This document shows positions 1-8,046 of a DNA stretch of 64,000 bases, piece after piece. Numbering within the stretch: position 1 is the stretch's first letter; the number at the start of each line of letters is the position of its first letter. Source of the stretch: Arthrobacter sp. efr-133-R2A-120 (GTDB lineage: Bacteria; Actinomycetota; Actinomycetes; Actinomycetales; Micrococcaceae); contig NZ_JARVRF010000009.1 in NCBI RefSeq assembly GCF_030209835.1, positions 62,001 through 126,000 of the forward strand, in the 5' to 3' direction. Made by a program: the position numbers and the translations under genes. Under the pieces are notes generated by a model. That model ran no database searches and was not told where the DNA came from. It saw nothing but the letters and a program-made list of their open reading frames with translations.

Positions 1-569
1 GTTCCGCGGTAGGCGACGTACGACGACGAAACCGGCCCGTCCTGCGCGACGGCGGCGCGGAGCGTGGACTTCAGGCCGTCCGCGCCGATCACGACGTCGG
101 CCTCGTAAACGTCCCCACTCAGCGTGTGCGCCAGGCCGCGGGCGTTCACGGTCTCGACTCTCTCGACGACGACGTCGTTCACCAGCCGGACGCCGGCATC
201 CTGGCAGGCTTCCAAAAGGATCCGGTGCAAGTCGCTGCGGTGGATCACCACGTACGGAGCGCCGTAGCGCTCTTCGAACTCGCCTCCGAGGGTCTGACGG
301 GTGAGTTCCTCGCCGGTCAGGGCGTCGTGGAACACCAAGTGCTTGGGCCGGACCCCGATCTCGAGCGCCTTCTCGAGGAGGCCCCAACGCTTCAGGACGC
401 GGGAGGCGTTGGGTGCCATCTGCAGTCCCGCCCCAACCTCGCCGAACTCGGGGGCCCGCTCTACCAACGTCACCTCGGCGCCGTTCGCGCGGAGGGCCAG
501 GGCGCCGGCAAGGCCGGCCATTCCTCCGCCGACAACGAGGACTTCAGTGGATGGTTTGCGGTCAGACAT
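1..569 (-). CDS. FAD-dependent monooxygenase, probable 3-hydroxybenzoate 6-hydroxylase (partial)
   Basis: The 3' part of this gene runs off the left edge; 189 codons are visible. The protein begins MSDRKPSTEVLVVGGGMAGLAG, a flavoprotein dinucleotide-binding fold (GGGMAG), and later shows the GADGL element typical of class A aromatic hydroxylases. The family uses FAD and NAD(P)H to hydroxylate aromatic acids. Salicylate 1-hydroxylase and 3-hydroxybenzoate 6-hydroxylase are close relatives; the neighbouring gentisate genes favour the latter, which makes gentisate. The ATG at 567-569 follows GGAGCAAGCA and overlaps the end of the upstream transporter gene by 8 bases, which suggests translational coupling. 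Exact substrate is inferred from context. Confidence 0.85.
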   Translation of the reverse strand, partial: MSDRKPSTEVLVVGGGMAGLAGALALRANGAEVTLVERAPEFGEVGAGLQMAPNASRVLKRWGLLEKALEIGVRPKHLVFHDALTGEELTRQTLGGEFEERYGAPYVVIHRSDLHRILLEACQDAGVRLVNDVVVERVETVNARGLAHTLSGDVYEADVVIGADGLKSTLRAAVAQDGPVSSSYVAYRG

Positions 570-1902
570 TGCTTGCTCCTACAGAGGTGGTGTTTTTGGA
601 TTGGATGTTGGCGGTGTTGATCTTCGCGGTCTTGATTTTCGTGCCGATGGCGCCGAGCAGGATGGCCGCGACGGCGGCGGCCCCGGCAAATGCCAGGAAG
701 TTCGAGTTGACGCCCAGCCCGGCCGCGAGCAGCAGCCCGCCGACCTGGGGAGCGGCGACCGCACCAATGCGGCCGACGCCGAGTGCCCAGCCGAGCGCTG
801 TGCCCCGCAAATGCGCCGGGTAATGGCTCGCCACTGCCGCGATGATGAGGCATTGGGTTCCGTGGGTGCCGACCCCGGCCAGCACCAACATGACATAGAC
901 AAGCCCCACGGGCGGACCCGCCACCAGTACGGCCAGCCCGACGGCGGCGACGGCGGCTGCCACGATCGCCGTCGGGATGGGACCGAATCGGGTTCCCGCC
1001 CAAGCGGTGGCCACCGAGCCGACGACGGCACCGAGGTTGAGTGCCAGCGCGAAGGTCAGGGCGGACCCGAGGTTGTAGCCGGCCAGTTGCATCAAGTTCG
1101 GGAGCCACGTGCCCAGGCCGTACCAGGCAAAGAGCGTCACGAGGGTGGAGATCGCGAACAGGAGACTCATGCCGAGGTACGGGGCACGGAGCAGGGACTT
1201 GAAGCCCGCTGCTTGTTTCGCATCCTTTGCGGTGGGAGGTGTTCCCGGAAGCGTCTCCGGGAGGGTCTCCGGGAGGAATCGCATGCCCAGCGGAACAACC
1301 ACGAGCAGGGCCACAGCGGCCACCAGGAACATGACCGGCCAGCCGAAAGTGGGAATCAGCGGAATGCCTGCCAAAGCGGCGATCGAGCCGCCGATCGGCA
1401 CTCCGGACATCATCAGCGTGGCGATGGTGGACCGCCATTTGGCGGGGACCAGTTCCGCGACCAAGGCGTTTGCCGAGGGAACAAGTCCGCCCAAGCCGAT
1501 GCCCGCCAGCAAGCGCAGACCCCCGAAGACTGCTGCGTTTGGGGAGAACGCGCACAGGATAGTGAAGAGCGAAAACAGTGCGGCGCAGGCAATGATGGTC
1601 CGGCGGCGGCCCCAGCTGTCCGACATCCGGCCGGCGAAGATCGCTCCGATCATCATGCCCAGGAAAGCCATCGAGCCGACCGTTCCGGCTGTTGCCTTGG
1701 TGAGGCCCCAGCCGGTGTCGGTGATGAGGGAGCTCTGGACGGTGCCGTAGACGATGAGGTCGTAGCCGTCGAAAACCACCAGCAACCAGCAGACAAGGAC
1801 AGCGGCGGCGGAACGCTTGGAGAACCGGGCAGAGGCCCCGGGGAAGTGGTGAACGCCGTCTTGGGTCCGCTCCGGCGCTGCAGCGGATGGTGTGTGATTC
1901 AT
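562..1902 (-). CDS. MFS aromatic acid:H+ symporter (AAHS family)
   Basis: This 446-residue protein has the twelve-helix pattern of the major facilitator superfamily. The first helix carries FDGYDLIVYG, the acidic DGYD motif that marks the aromatic acid/H+ symporter family (PcaK, BenK, GenK). The loop after helix 2 reads GRMSDSWGRRR, the MFS A-motif. It probably imports 3-hydroxybenzoate or gentisate. It is the first gene of a leftward operon with the FAD hydroxylase and is divergent from the IclR regulator gene. The palindrome at 1942-1958 lies 40 bases upstream of its start. Family assignment is strong; the substrate is inferred. Confidence 0.9.
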   Translation of the reverse strand: MNHTPSAAAPERTQDGVHHFPGASARFSKRSAAAVLVCWLLVVFDGYDLIVYGTVQSSLITDTGWGLTKATAGTVGSMAFLGMMIGAIFAGRMSDSWGRRRTIIACAALFSLFTILCAFSPNAAVFGGLRLLAGIGLGGLVPSANALVAELVPAKWRSTIATLMMSGVPIGGSIAALAGIPLIPTFGWPVMFLVAAVALLVVVPLGMRFLPETLPETLPGTPPTAKDAKQAAGFKSLLRAPYLGMSLLFAISTLVTLFAWYGLGTWLPNLMQLAGYNLGSALTFALALNLGAVVGSVATAWAGTRFGPIPTAIVAAAVAAVGLAVLVAGPPVGLVYVMLVLAGVGTHGTQCLIIAAVASHYPAHLRGTALGWALGVGRIGAVAAPQVGGLLLAAGLGVNSNFLAFAGAAAVAAILLGAIGTKIKTAKINTANIQSKNTTSVGASNV

Positions 1903-1941
1903 CCCACCACTGTGTGGCCGCCGCTCGTTTGCACCAATAGA

Positions 1942-1958
1942 ATTCTGTCGTGCAGAAT
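1942..1958. promoter_or_regulatory. Probable IclR operator, divergent promoter copy
   Basis: A perfect inverted repeat ATTCTG-TCGTG-CAGAAT lies between the MFS gene and the IclR-type gene and includes the regulator's own GTG start. The same 6-bp arms with the same 5-bp spacer recur at 2865-2881 upstream of the gentisate dioxygenase. Two identical sites flanking a catabolic regulator gene indicate its operator, with probable autoregulation. Confidence 0.75.
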
Positions 1959-2750
1959 CTTCCGGCCCGCAAGAAACCCGCCTATTCCATTGAGGCCGTG
2001 GACAACGCCCTGCAACTCCTTCAGCTCTTGCGCGACGGCGGCAGCCTGCGCCTCAAGGACGCCGCCGCGGAGTTGGGTGTTGCCCCCTCCACCGCCCACC
2101 GGCTGTTGGCCATGCTGGTCTACCGGGGGTTCGCGGTCCAGGACGAGACCCGCCGCTACGTGCCCGGGCCGGCCATGGGGGTTGGCCCAGCAGGACTCAG
2201 TTGGAGCCGTTTGCTGCGCACCGTGGCGCAGCCGCACATGGAACTCCTGAGTGGCCGGATCAACGAGACCGTCAACCTCATGGTCCGCGTGGGTACCAAG
2301 GTGAGGTTCCTGGCCACCGTGGAGGGGACCAACGCGCTGCGGGTGGGCGACAGGCAGGGAACCGTACTGCCCGCCAACAAGGCCTCGGGCGGCAAAGCGC
2401 TGTTGGCCGAACTGGAACCCGCCATGATCGAGCAATTGTTCCGCAGCCACAATGCGGAGATCGGCGGCGACAACATTCCCGACTCCGAATATCCGGCTTT
2501 CCTCCGCGAGCTCGAGACAATCCGGAGCAATGGATTCGCCGCGAACTTCGAGGGCACCGAGGAAGGGATCAGCGCCTTGGGGGTGGCCCTCCACAACGGT
2601 CAGGGCGTTGCCGTGGGCGCGCTGAGCGTCGCGACTCCGGTGGCAAGGTTCCGCAGGCTCTTCGATGCTGGACTCGTGGGTATCATGCGGGAAACCCAGC
2701 GCCAATTGGAGATCGATATCGCAGCCAATCCGGCCGAGTCCCAGCCCTGA
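1950..2750 (+). CDS. IclR family transcriptional regulator of the gentisate cluster
   Basis: The 266-residue protein has an N-terminal winged helix-turn-helix (about residues 10-70; SIEAVDNALQLLQLL followed by LGVAPSTAHRLLAMLV) and a C-terminal IclR effector-binding domain (about 85-255) with the typical SGGKALLAEL segment. IclR proteins of this type bind aromatic acids or ring-cleavage intermediates. It starts at a GTG lying inside the palindrome at 1942-1958. Its position between the transporter/hydroxylase operon and the ring-cleavage operon, with one matching operator before each, argues that it controls both. Whether it activates or represses cannot be read from sequence. Confidence 0.92.
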   Translation: MQNLPARKKPAYSIEAVDNALQLLQLLRDGGSLRLKDAAAELGVAPSTAHRLLAMLVYRGFAVQDETRRYVPGPAMGVGPAGLSWSRLLRTVAQPHMELLSGRINETVNLMVRVGTKVRFLATVEGTNALRVGDRQGTVLPANKASGGKALLAELEPAMIEQLFRSHNAEIGGDNIPDSEYPAFLRELETIRSNGFAANFEGTEEGISALGVALHNGQGVAVGALSVATPVARFRRLFDAGLVGIMRETQRQLEIDIAANPAESQP

Positions 2751-2770
2751 CCTACCCAAGCCCTGACACA

Positions 2771-2836
2771 CCCAACTGACTCGCATTTGTTGTCGTTTTG
2801 AGGGCCCATAACGACAACTACTGCGAGCTAGTTGGG
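2771..2836. repeat. 66-bp palindromic intergenic element, copy A
   Basis: A long imperfect inverted repeat starts with CCCAACTGACTCGCA and ends with TGCGAGCTAGTTGGG, with GTCGTTTTGAG near the centre. It starts 20 bases after the IclR stop codon. Three further copies are at 9084-9149, 19077-19140 and 52137-52202. The transcript would form a stem-loop; there is no U-tract, so it may act as a terminator or a 3'-end stabiliser. Confidence 0.85.
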
Positions 2837-2864
2837 GCCGCCTGCTGGTCAGTTGGGCCAGCGG

Positions 2865-2881
2865 ATTCTGTCTAGCAGAAT
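2865..2881. promoter_or_regulatory. Probable IclR operator, gentisate operon copy
   Basis: A perfect inverted repeat ATTCTG-TCTAG-CAGAAT lies 76 bases before the gentisate dioxygenase start. Arms and spacer length match the site at 1942-1958. It is the likely control site for the three-gene rightward operon. Confidence 0.75.
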
Positions 2882-2957
2882 ATGCTGGAGATCACTCGAG
2901 GGCTTCCCTAGGGTCTGGAGTACGCCAAAACTGTCCCGTACCCCCGAGGAGGCCCCT

Positions 2958-4106
2958 GTGTCCATCAGCGCCGATAGCACAACCCACAAATCAGTTGCCA
3001 CTGATCATTCCGTTGGCACAGCGCACGCGGTTCCGGAGCCGACCCCCGAAGAAGCTGCCCAGCTGGAGCAGCTGTATCAGGATTTCGAGGCCGGGAACCT
3101 GATCCCGCTCTGGACGGAGATCGCGGACCTGATGCCGATGGTGCCGTCCCCGAAAGCGGTGCCGCATGTGTGGCGCTGGAACGATCTGTACCCGCTGGCC
3201 GCCCGCGCCGGGGACCTCGTCCCGGTGGGCCGGGGCGGCGAACGCCGGGCCATCGCGCTGGCCAACCCCGGCCTGGCCGGCACGCCGTATGCGACGCCGA
3301 CGTTGTGGGCTGCGATCCAGTATCTGGGCGCGCACGAAACGGCCCCGGAGCACCGTCACTCGCAGAACGCGTTCCGTTTCGTCGTCGAGGGCGAAGGGGT
3401 ATGGACGGTGGTGAACGGGGACCCGGTAGCGATGCGCCGCGGGGATTTCCTGCTGACTCCCGGCTGGAACTTCCACGGACACCACAACGACACCGACCAA
3501 CCGATGGCGTGGATCGACGGCCTGGACATCCCGTTCGTGCACTACGCGGACGCCGGGTTCTTCGAATTCGGCACCGAACGGGTCACGGACGAGGCCACCC
3601 CGGACGTCTCGCGCTCCGAGCGGCTGTGGGCCCACCCCGGCCTGCGCCCGCTGTCCGGGCTCGATGACACTACCAACTCGCCCATCGCGGCTTACCGCTG
3701 GGAGCACACGGACGCCGCCCTGCGCGAGCAGCTGCTCCTCGAAGACGAAGGCCACCCGGCCACCGTGTCCCAGGGACACGCCGCCGTGCGCTACACCAAC
3801 CCGACCACCGGCGGGGACGTCATGCCCACCATCCGCGCCGAATTCCACAGGCTCCGGGCCGGGGCTTCCACCGAGCCGCTGCGCGAGGTCGGCTCCAGCG
3901 TGTGGCAGGTCTTCGAAGGGACCGGCACCGTGGTGCTGAACGGGGAGTCCAAGGTCCTGGCGAAGGGCGACCTGTTCGTGGTCCCGTCCTGGCAGGAATG
4001 GTCGCTTGAGGCCGAGAGCGAGTTCGATCTCTTCCGCTTCAGCGACGCCCCCATTTTCGAACGACTGAATTTCAACCGCACGTACACCGAAGGACGCAAC
4101 AAATGA
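2958..4106 (+). CDS. Gentisate 1,2-dioxygenase
   Basis: This bicupin enzyme of 382 residues opens the gentisate ring with Fe(II) and O2 to give maleylpyruvate. The N-terminal cupin carries EHRHSQNAFRFVVEG (His132 and His134) and the later LTPGWNFHGHHN (His173), the metal ligands of the family. A second cupin-like domain follows from about residue 270. The frame is open from 2832, but the GTG at 2958 preceded by GAGGAGGCC gives the normal family length and a good ribosome site. The stop overlaps the next start (ATGA at 4103). First gene of an operon encoding gentisate to fumarate plus pyruvate. Confidence 0.93.
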   Translation: MSISADSTTHKSVATDHSVGTAHAVPEPTPEEAAQLEQLYQDFEAGNLIPLWTEIADLMPMVPSPKAVPHVWRWNDLYPLAARAGDLVPVGRGGERRAIALANPGLAGTPYATPTLWAAIQYLGAHETAPEHRHSQNAFRFVVEGEGVWTVVNGDPVAMRRGDFLLTPGWNFHGHHNDTDQPMAWIDGLDIPFVHYADAGFFEFGTERVTDEATPDVSRSERLWAHPGLRPLSGLDDTTNSPIAAYRWEHTDAALREQLLLEDEGHPATVSQGHAAVRYTNPTTGGDVMPTIRAEFHRLRAGASTEPLREVGSSVWQVFEGTGTVVLNGESKVLAKGDLFVVPSWQEWSLEAESEFDLFRFSDAPIFERLNFNRTYTEGRNK

Positions 4107-4930
4107 GACTCCTCACCCTCCGCACTTCCGCCGGAACCACGACGGCGGTCCGCCAGGACGGCGACACCCTGACCGAGATCGACGGCTTCTCCGACGTGGG
4201 CGCCCTCCTGCAGGACCCCGCCTGGGCGGCCATCGCGGAGGCGGCCAGCGGCGCAACGCACGCGTACGACGGCGCCGACCTCGCCGCCGTCGTGCCCTCA
4301 CCGGGCAAGATCATCTGCGTCGGGCACAACTACCGCAACCACATCAAGGAGATGGGCCGGGAAATCCCCGAGTACCCCACCTTGTTCGCGAAGTACCAGG
4401 AATCGCTGATTGGTCCCAACGACGATCTTGCGTTGCCGCAGGAATCGGACACGGTTGACTGGGAGGCCGAGCTCGCCGTCGTGATCGGCAAGAAGGGGCG
4501 GCGCATCAGCGAAGCCGACGCGGCCGATCACATCGCCGGGTACTCGGTGCTGAACGACATCAGCATGCGCGACTATCAATTCCGCACCATCCAGTGGCTG
4601 CAAGGCAAGACCTGGGAAAAGTCCACGCCGTTCGGGCCCGCCTTGGTCACGAAGGACGAGTTCAGGGCCGGGCCGCTCATGACCTCCGCCGTCGACGGCG
4701 AGATCCAGCAAAGCACCCCCACCGGGGACCTCGTGTTCACGCCCGAATTCCTGGTCTCCTATATCTCCACCATCATCACGCTGAACCCGGGCGACGTCAT
4801 CGCGACCGGAACGCCCGGCGGAGTGGGCCACGCCCAGAATCCCAAGCGGTACCTCCAGGAAGGCCAGCTCCTGGTCACCACCATCGAGGGGCTGGGCCAG
4901 CTGAACAATCGCGTGGTCAAGGAAGCCTGA
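4103..4930 (+). CDS. Fumarylacetoacetate hydrolase family protein, probable fumarylpyruvate hydrolase
   Basis: The 275-residue protein has a short N-terminal region and a FAH catalytic domain from about residue 65, with ICVGHNYRNH, the metal-binding ExE segment DWEAELAVVIG, and GTPGGVGHA near the end. In this pathway the enzyme cleaves fumarylpyruvate to fumarate and pyruvate. It overlaps the dioxygenase stop by 4 bases and the isomerase start by 1 base, so the three genes are translationally coupled. The FAH family also includes acylpyruvases and ureidoglycolate lyases; the operon context decides the call. Confidence 0.9.
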   Translation: MRLLTLRTSAGTTTAVRQDGDTLTEIDGFSDVGALLQDPAWAAIAEAASGATHAYDGADLAAVVPSPGKIICVGHNYRNHIKEMGREIPEYPTLFAKYQESLIGPNDDLALPQESDTVDWEAELAVVIGKKGRRISEADAADHIAGYSVLNDISMRDYQFRTIQWLQGKTWEKSTPFGPALVTKDEFRAGPLMTSAVDGEIQQSTPTGDLVFTPEFLVSYISTIITLNPGDVIATGTPGGVGHAQNPKRYLQEGQLLVTTIEGLGQLNNRVVKEA

Positions 4931-5661
4931 TGGTCGCCCGCCACGACCTCACCACCGATCCGGGCCTGCAGGAACAGCTCCTGCAGGCCCGGCGGGGGAC
5001 CGCGTTCTTCGCCCGCAAGCTCAACGAACTCTCCGATGCCGAGCTCGACGGCGATTCGCTGCTTCCCGGCTGGAGCCGCCGCCACGTTGTAGCACACATC
5101 GGCTACAACGCCCGGGCCATCGCCCGCTTGGTGGAGTGGGCCTCGACCGGTGTGGAGACTCCGATGTATCCCTCTGTCTCGGTGCGGGATGAGGAGATCA
5201 ACTTCGGTGCCACCCTGTCGCCCATTGCGTTGCGGAACCTCTTCGACCACTCCGCCGTGCACTTAAGCGTGGAATGGCGCGACCTTCCCGAGGACGCCTG
5301 GCACCACACGGTCCGGACCATCCAGGGCAGGGAAGTCCCGGCGTCGGAAACGGTTTGGATGCGCACTCGCGAAGTCTGGGTGCATGCCGTGGATCTCGAC
5401 AATGGAGCATCGTTTGGTGACATCCCGGCGTCGGTACTGGAACGGTTGCTACGCGATATCACCGGTTCGTGGGCCACGCGCGGCGCCGACGCCGGGTTGT
5501 TGGTCAAGGTCGCGGGCACGGACCTCACGTTCGGCGATCCGGACGCCGCCGTCGTGGTCGCCGGGTCCCTCGCCGGCGTCGTGCAATGGGCCACCGGGCG
5601 GGGGACCGACGGCGTGACCGCGGGCGCTGGGCCGGTGCCGGCGGCACCCAAGTGGATCTGA
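4930..5661 (+). CDS. Mycothiol-dependent maleylpyruvate isomerase
   Basis: This 243-residue protein has a DinB-like four-helix N-terminal domain (MDMPI_N type) with LLPGWSRRHVVAHIGYNA and, further on, RTREVWVHAVDLDN. His56 (or His52), Glu148 and His152 are the likely zinc ligands. A C-terminal alpha/beta domain follows. The family isomerises maleylpyruvate to fumarylpyruvate with mycothiol, the actinobacterial thiol, as cofactor. The ATG at 4930 shares one base with the previous stop. Last gene of the gentisate operon, in the middle position of the pathway. Confidence 0.92.
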   Translation: MVARHDLTTDPGLQEQLLQARRGTAFFARKLNELSDAELDGDSLLPGWSRRHVVAHIGYNARAIARLVEWASTGVETPMYPSVSVRDEEINFGATLSPIALRNLFDHSAVHLSVEWRDLPEDAWHHTVRTIQGREVPASETVWMRTREVWVHAVDLDNGASFGDIPASVLERLLRDITGSWATRGADAGLLVKVAGTDLTFGDPDAAVVVAGSLAGVVQWATGRGTDGVTAGAGPVPAAPKWI

Positions 5662-5817
5662 CGGCGTCGGGCACAAAGAAGGTTGGCACAGCTCCCGGCT
5701 TCTTCACCGCAGGAACTGCACCAACCGCTTGTATGACTATTCAGATTTGGCTGTAGATCCTACCCATTGGCGGCTCCTATAATCCCGGGCTAACTCAATC
5801 CGGGCTTGTGAATAGGG

Positions 5818-6282
5818 CTACTTTGCGTCGTCAGCCAGATGCCGTGAAAACATCCAGCCCGCGGCGACCATCAGGATGCCCAAAACCATGAACGTCCAGT
5901 TGTCGAGCGTGTTCAGCGACAGGAAGTTGGCCGCCGAATCAACCCCGACACTCAGTCCGTACACACTGAGCACGATGTACAAGGCACCGAAGCTCATCAG
6001 GATATTGCGTGCGCTATGGCCGCCCGAGCGGGACATCGCCCAGCTGGTTCCGCCGATGAGGAGCTGCACAATGTTGAGCAGCAGCGACACTTGGAACACA
6101 CCCAGGAGCATTGCGTGCGAATTTGGCCCGAAGAACTGCAATTCCCCGTACCGCATGGTGATGCCCGGAATGAATCCGAGAAGGCCCACCAGCGCCATCA
6201 GAATACCTACACCCATGCCGATGTTCTGGATGTCCGTCCGTCCAAAGTGAACACCGTGTGCATGTGGGGTTGCGGTAGTCAT
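5818..6282 (-). CDS. DUF4383-type four-helix membrane protein
   Basis: This 154-residue protein has four hydrophobic helices (about 22-45, 58-80, 92-112 and 122-145), and the pattern of NIGMGVGILMALVGLLGF, MLLGVFQVSLLLNIVQLL and LDNWTFMVLGILMV fits DUF4383 proteins. The N-terminus is soluble and His-rich. The function is not known. It is transcribed alone and leftward, converging on the gentisate operon; the 156 bases between them hold no clear terminator. Confidence 0.75.
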   Translation of the reverse strand: MTTATPHAHGVHFGRTDIQNIGMGVGILMALVGLLGFIPGITMRYGELQFFGPNSHAMLLGVFQVSLLLNIVQLLIGGTSWAMSRSGGHSARNILMSFGALYIVLSVYGLSVGVDSAANFLSLNTLDNWTFMVLGILMVAAGWMFSRHLADDAK

Positions 6283-6427
6283 TTATGCCCTCCATCCACC
6301 TATTGCGAACACTCCAATTTTACGTCTGACTTATGCAAAAAGCGCCGGGAGCGTGGGCGTCCCGGCGTCCCGGCGGCCCCCGGCCTGCCCTGACGCGGCC
6401 TGCGGCTTGCCCCGGTGCGGCCCCGAC

Positions 6428-6615
6428 GCTCGCTCACCTATGTCGGGTTTCCTGCTGATGCTCGCTCACGTATGTCGGGTTTCCTGCTGATGCTCGCTCA
6501 CATAAACGACGACGGCGGCGCGGCGGACATGCAGGAGCGTTTGGCTTTCGCGGGTTGTTGGTGAGCGAGGGTTGGTCGGGAGGGGGTTGTTGGTGAGCGA
6601 GGGTTGGAGGATTGG
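6428..6615. repeat. Two tandem repeat blocks on a 32-bp period with inverted 9-mers
   Basis: The first block (6428 to about 6508) repeats a 32-bp unit beginning GCTCGCTCAC and containing TATGTCGGGTTTCCTGCTGAT, twice complete and once partial. The second block (6552-6615) repeats a different 32-bp unit beginning GGGTTGTTGGTGAGCGAGGG twice. CTCGCTCAC occurs at 6429, 6461 and 6493; its reverse complement occurs at 6561 and 6593. The region fills most of the 390-bp gap between the DUF4383 gene and the next gene, which holds no convincing coding sequence. Confidence 0.8.
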
Positions 6616-6672
6616 CGGGCCGTGCGGGCGCCTGCCGGGGGAGCGAGGCACGCCGTGGCACGATAGGACACG

Positions 6673-8004
6673 ATGAAACTGCGCGCTGATCAGACCGGTA
6701 ACCGTGGCCTGCCCATGCCTTTGTGGCTGCAGGGTGCCCTTGAGTCGGCGCAGGCCGCCATCATCTCCGCGCTCGTGGTGGTCTTGCCGCTGGTCGGCGT
6801 CTGGGCAACTGACGGATTCCAGAACCACACCATCGATTTCCTGGCACGCCTGGCCGGCCAAACCTGGCTCTTGGTCCATGGTGTGCCGCTGCAGCTTGCC
6901 ACCGTCAACCTGGGAACCGCGGGTCTACCCGGTTCCGGCATGCTGTCCCTTATCCCGCTCGGACTGACCCTGGTCCCGTTCCTCCTGGCGTGGCGCGCTG
7001 GCCGCCGGCTGGCCAGGGCTTCGTACACGGACCAGCTGTGGCAGGCCTTCTTCGGGGCGTTGCTTGTTTATGGGGCGTTCGGCGCGGCTACCGGATTCGT
7101 GTGCCGCACGCAGGACGTAGTGATCAACATCTGGTTTGCCGCATTACTTCCGCTTATCCCGTTCGGCCTCGGCATGGTGGTGGGCGCCCGGCGTGAGTCC
7201 GGCTCGTGGAGCAGGCTCATTGGCGTCGACGCCGTCGATTGGCTCGCGCGCACAAGCCAACATTCGCGTTGGGCCGGTTCCTACTTTGGCTCCGCCATCA
7301 AGGCGGGATTCGTGGCGATCATGGCGGCCATGACACTCTCAGCGACGCTGCTCGCCGTCGACCTCGTCATCCACTGGACGGACATCATCGCCGTCTACGA
7401 AGGCCTGAAAGCCGGGGCCCTCGGCGGTGGCGTCCTGACCATCGCCCAGCTCGGCTACCTGCCCAATCTGGCGGTATTCACCCTGGCCTGGTCCTCCGGC
7501 GCAGGGTTCTCCCTCGGTGTCGGCTCACACGCCGGGCCGCTGGGCACCGCCGTCGGGCCCCTGCCTGCGATTCCTGTCTTCGGCGCGCTTCCCACCGGCC
7601 AGCTCGAATTCGGAGCCGCGGCCCTCGCCCTTCCGGTGATCGCCGGTCTGCTGGCTGGCTGGTGGTTCCTGCGTGCGGGGGAGAACCATTTCGACGAATG
7701 GCTCTCCATCAAGATCAAGGCGCGCTGGTTCACGGCCCCTGTTTCCACGCTGTTCCTTGGCGCGCTCGTCGGTGCGGTGGCAGGGGCATTGGCCGGAGGC
7801 CTCGCGTGGCTGGCACGCGGTTCCGCCGGAATCGGACGCCTCACCGAGATCGGACCGGACCCGCGGTGGACGGCAGTCTGGACCGCCGCGGAGGTGGGGA
7901 TCGGCGTCGTGATCGGTTACTGGGTGGGGCCATGGCTCGAGAGGCGGCAGAAGCTCCGCGAAGCGGACCTCGACGATTCCGTGTACGACGGCGACCACCG
8001 CTAA
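6673..8004 (+). CDS. DUF6350-type polytopic membrane protein
   Basis: This 443-residue protein is strongly hydrophobic, with about ten predicted helices (for example AAIISALVVVLPLVGVWA near residue 30 and LGALVGAVAGALAGGLAWLA near 365). It ends in a charged cytoplasmic tail. The pattern and the position just before purN fit the DUF6350 family seen in Micrococcales; its role is not established. The ATG at 6673 lies 58 bases after the 32-bp repeat region, so the promoter probably lies within or next to those repeats. Confidence 0.75.
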   Translation: MKLRADQTGNRGLPMPLWLQGALESAQAAIISALVVVLPLVGVWATDGFQNHTIDFLARLAGQTWLLVHGVPLQLATVNLGTAGLPGSGMLSLIPLGLTLVPFLLAWRAGRRLARASYTDQLWQAFFGALLVYGAFGAATGFVCRTQDVVINIWFAALLPLIPFGLGMVVGARRESGSWSRLIGVDAVDWLARTSQHSRWAGSYFGSAIKAGFVAIMAAMTLSATLLAVDLVIHWTDIIAVYEGLKAGALGGGVLTIAQLGYLPNLAVFTLAWSSGAGFSLGVGSHAGPLGTAVGPLPAIPVFGALPTGQLEFGAAALALPVIAGLLAGWWFLRAGENHFDEWLSIKIKARWFTAPVSTLFLGALVGAVAGALAGGLAWLARGSAGIGRLTEIGPDPRWTAVWTAAEVGIGVVIGYWVGPWLERRQKLREADLDDSVYDGDHR

Positions 8005-8021
8005 GGTGCCCGCCTCGCCTT

Positions 8022-8046
8022 GGATTGCGCCCGGCTAGCGCAATCC
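8022..8046. terminator. Bidirectional hairpin between convergent genes
   Basis: A perfect 9-bp stem GGATTGCGC/GCGCAATCC with a 7-base loop follows the DUF6350-type gene stop and overlaps the 3' end of the convergent gene. No T-tract is present, so terminator strength is uncertain. Confidence 0.55.

Noticed and set aside
301..2250. Long plus-strand open frame across the hydroxylase, MFS and IclR genes
   Set aside because: The protein is Arg/Gly/Ala-rich and low-complexity. It is a shadow of minus-strand genes with clear families.
2832..2957. N-terminal extension of gentisate dioxygenase from 2832
   Set aside because: It would translate the palindromic operator and repeat arm. GTG at 2958 has a strong ribosome site and gives normal length.
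5778..5783. TATAAT as a rightward -10 promoter
   Set aside because: No suitable -35 at 16-18 bases, and no gene follows on the plus strand for 890 bases.
6428..6615. Possible CRISPR array
   Set aside because: Units are directly adjacent with no unique spacers, there are only two or three copies, and there are no cas genes.
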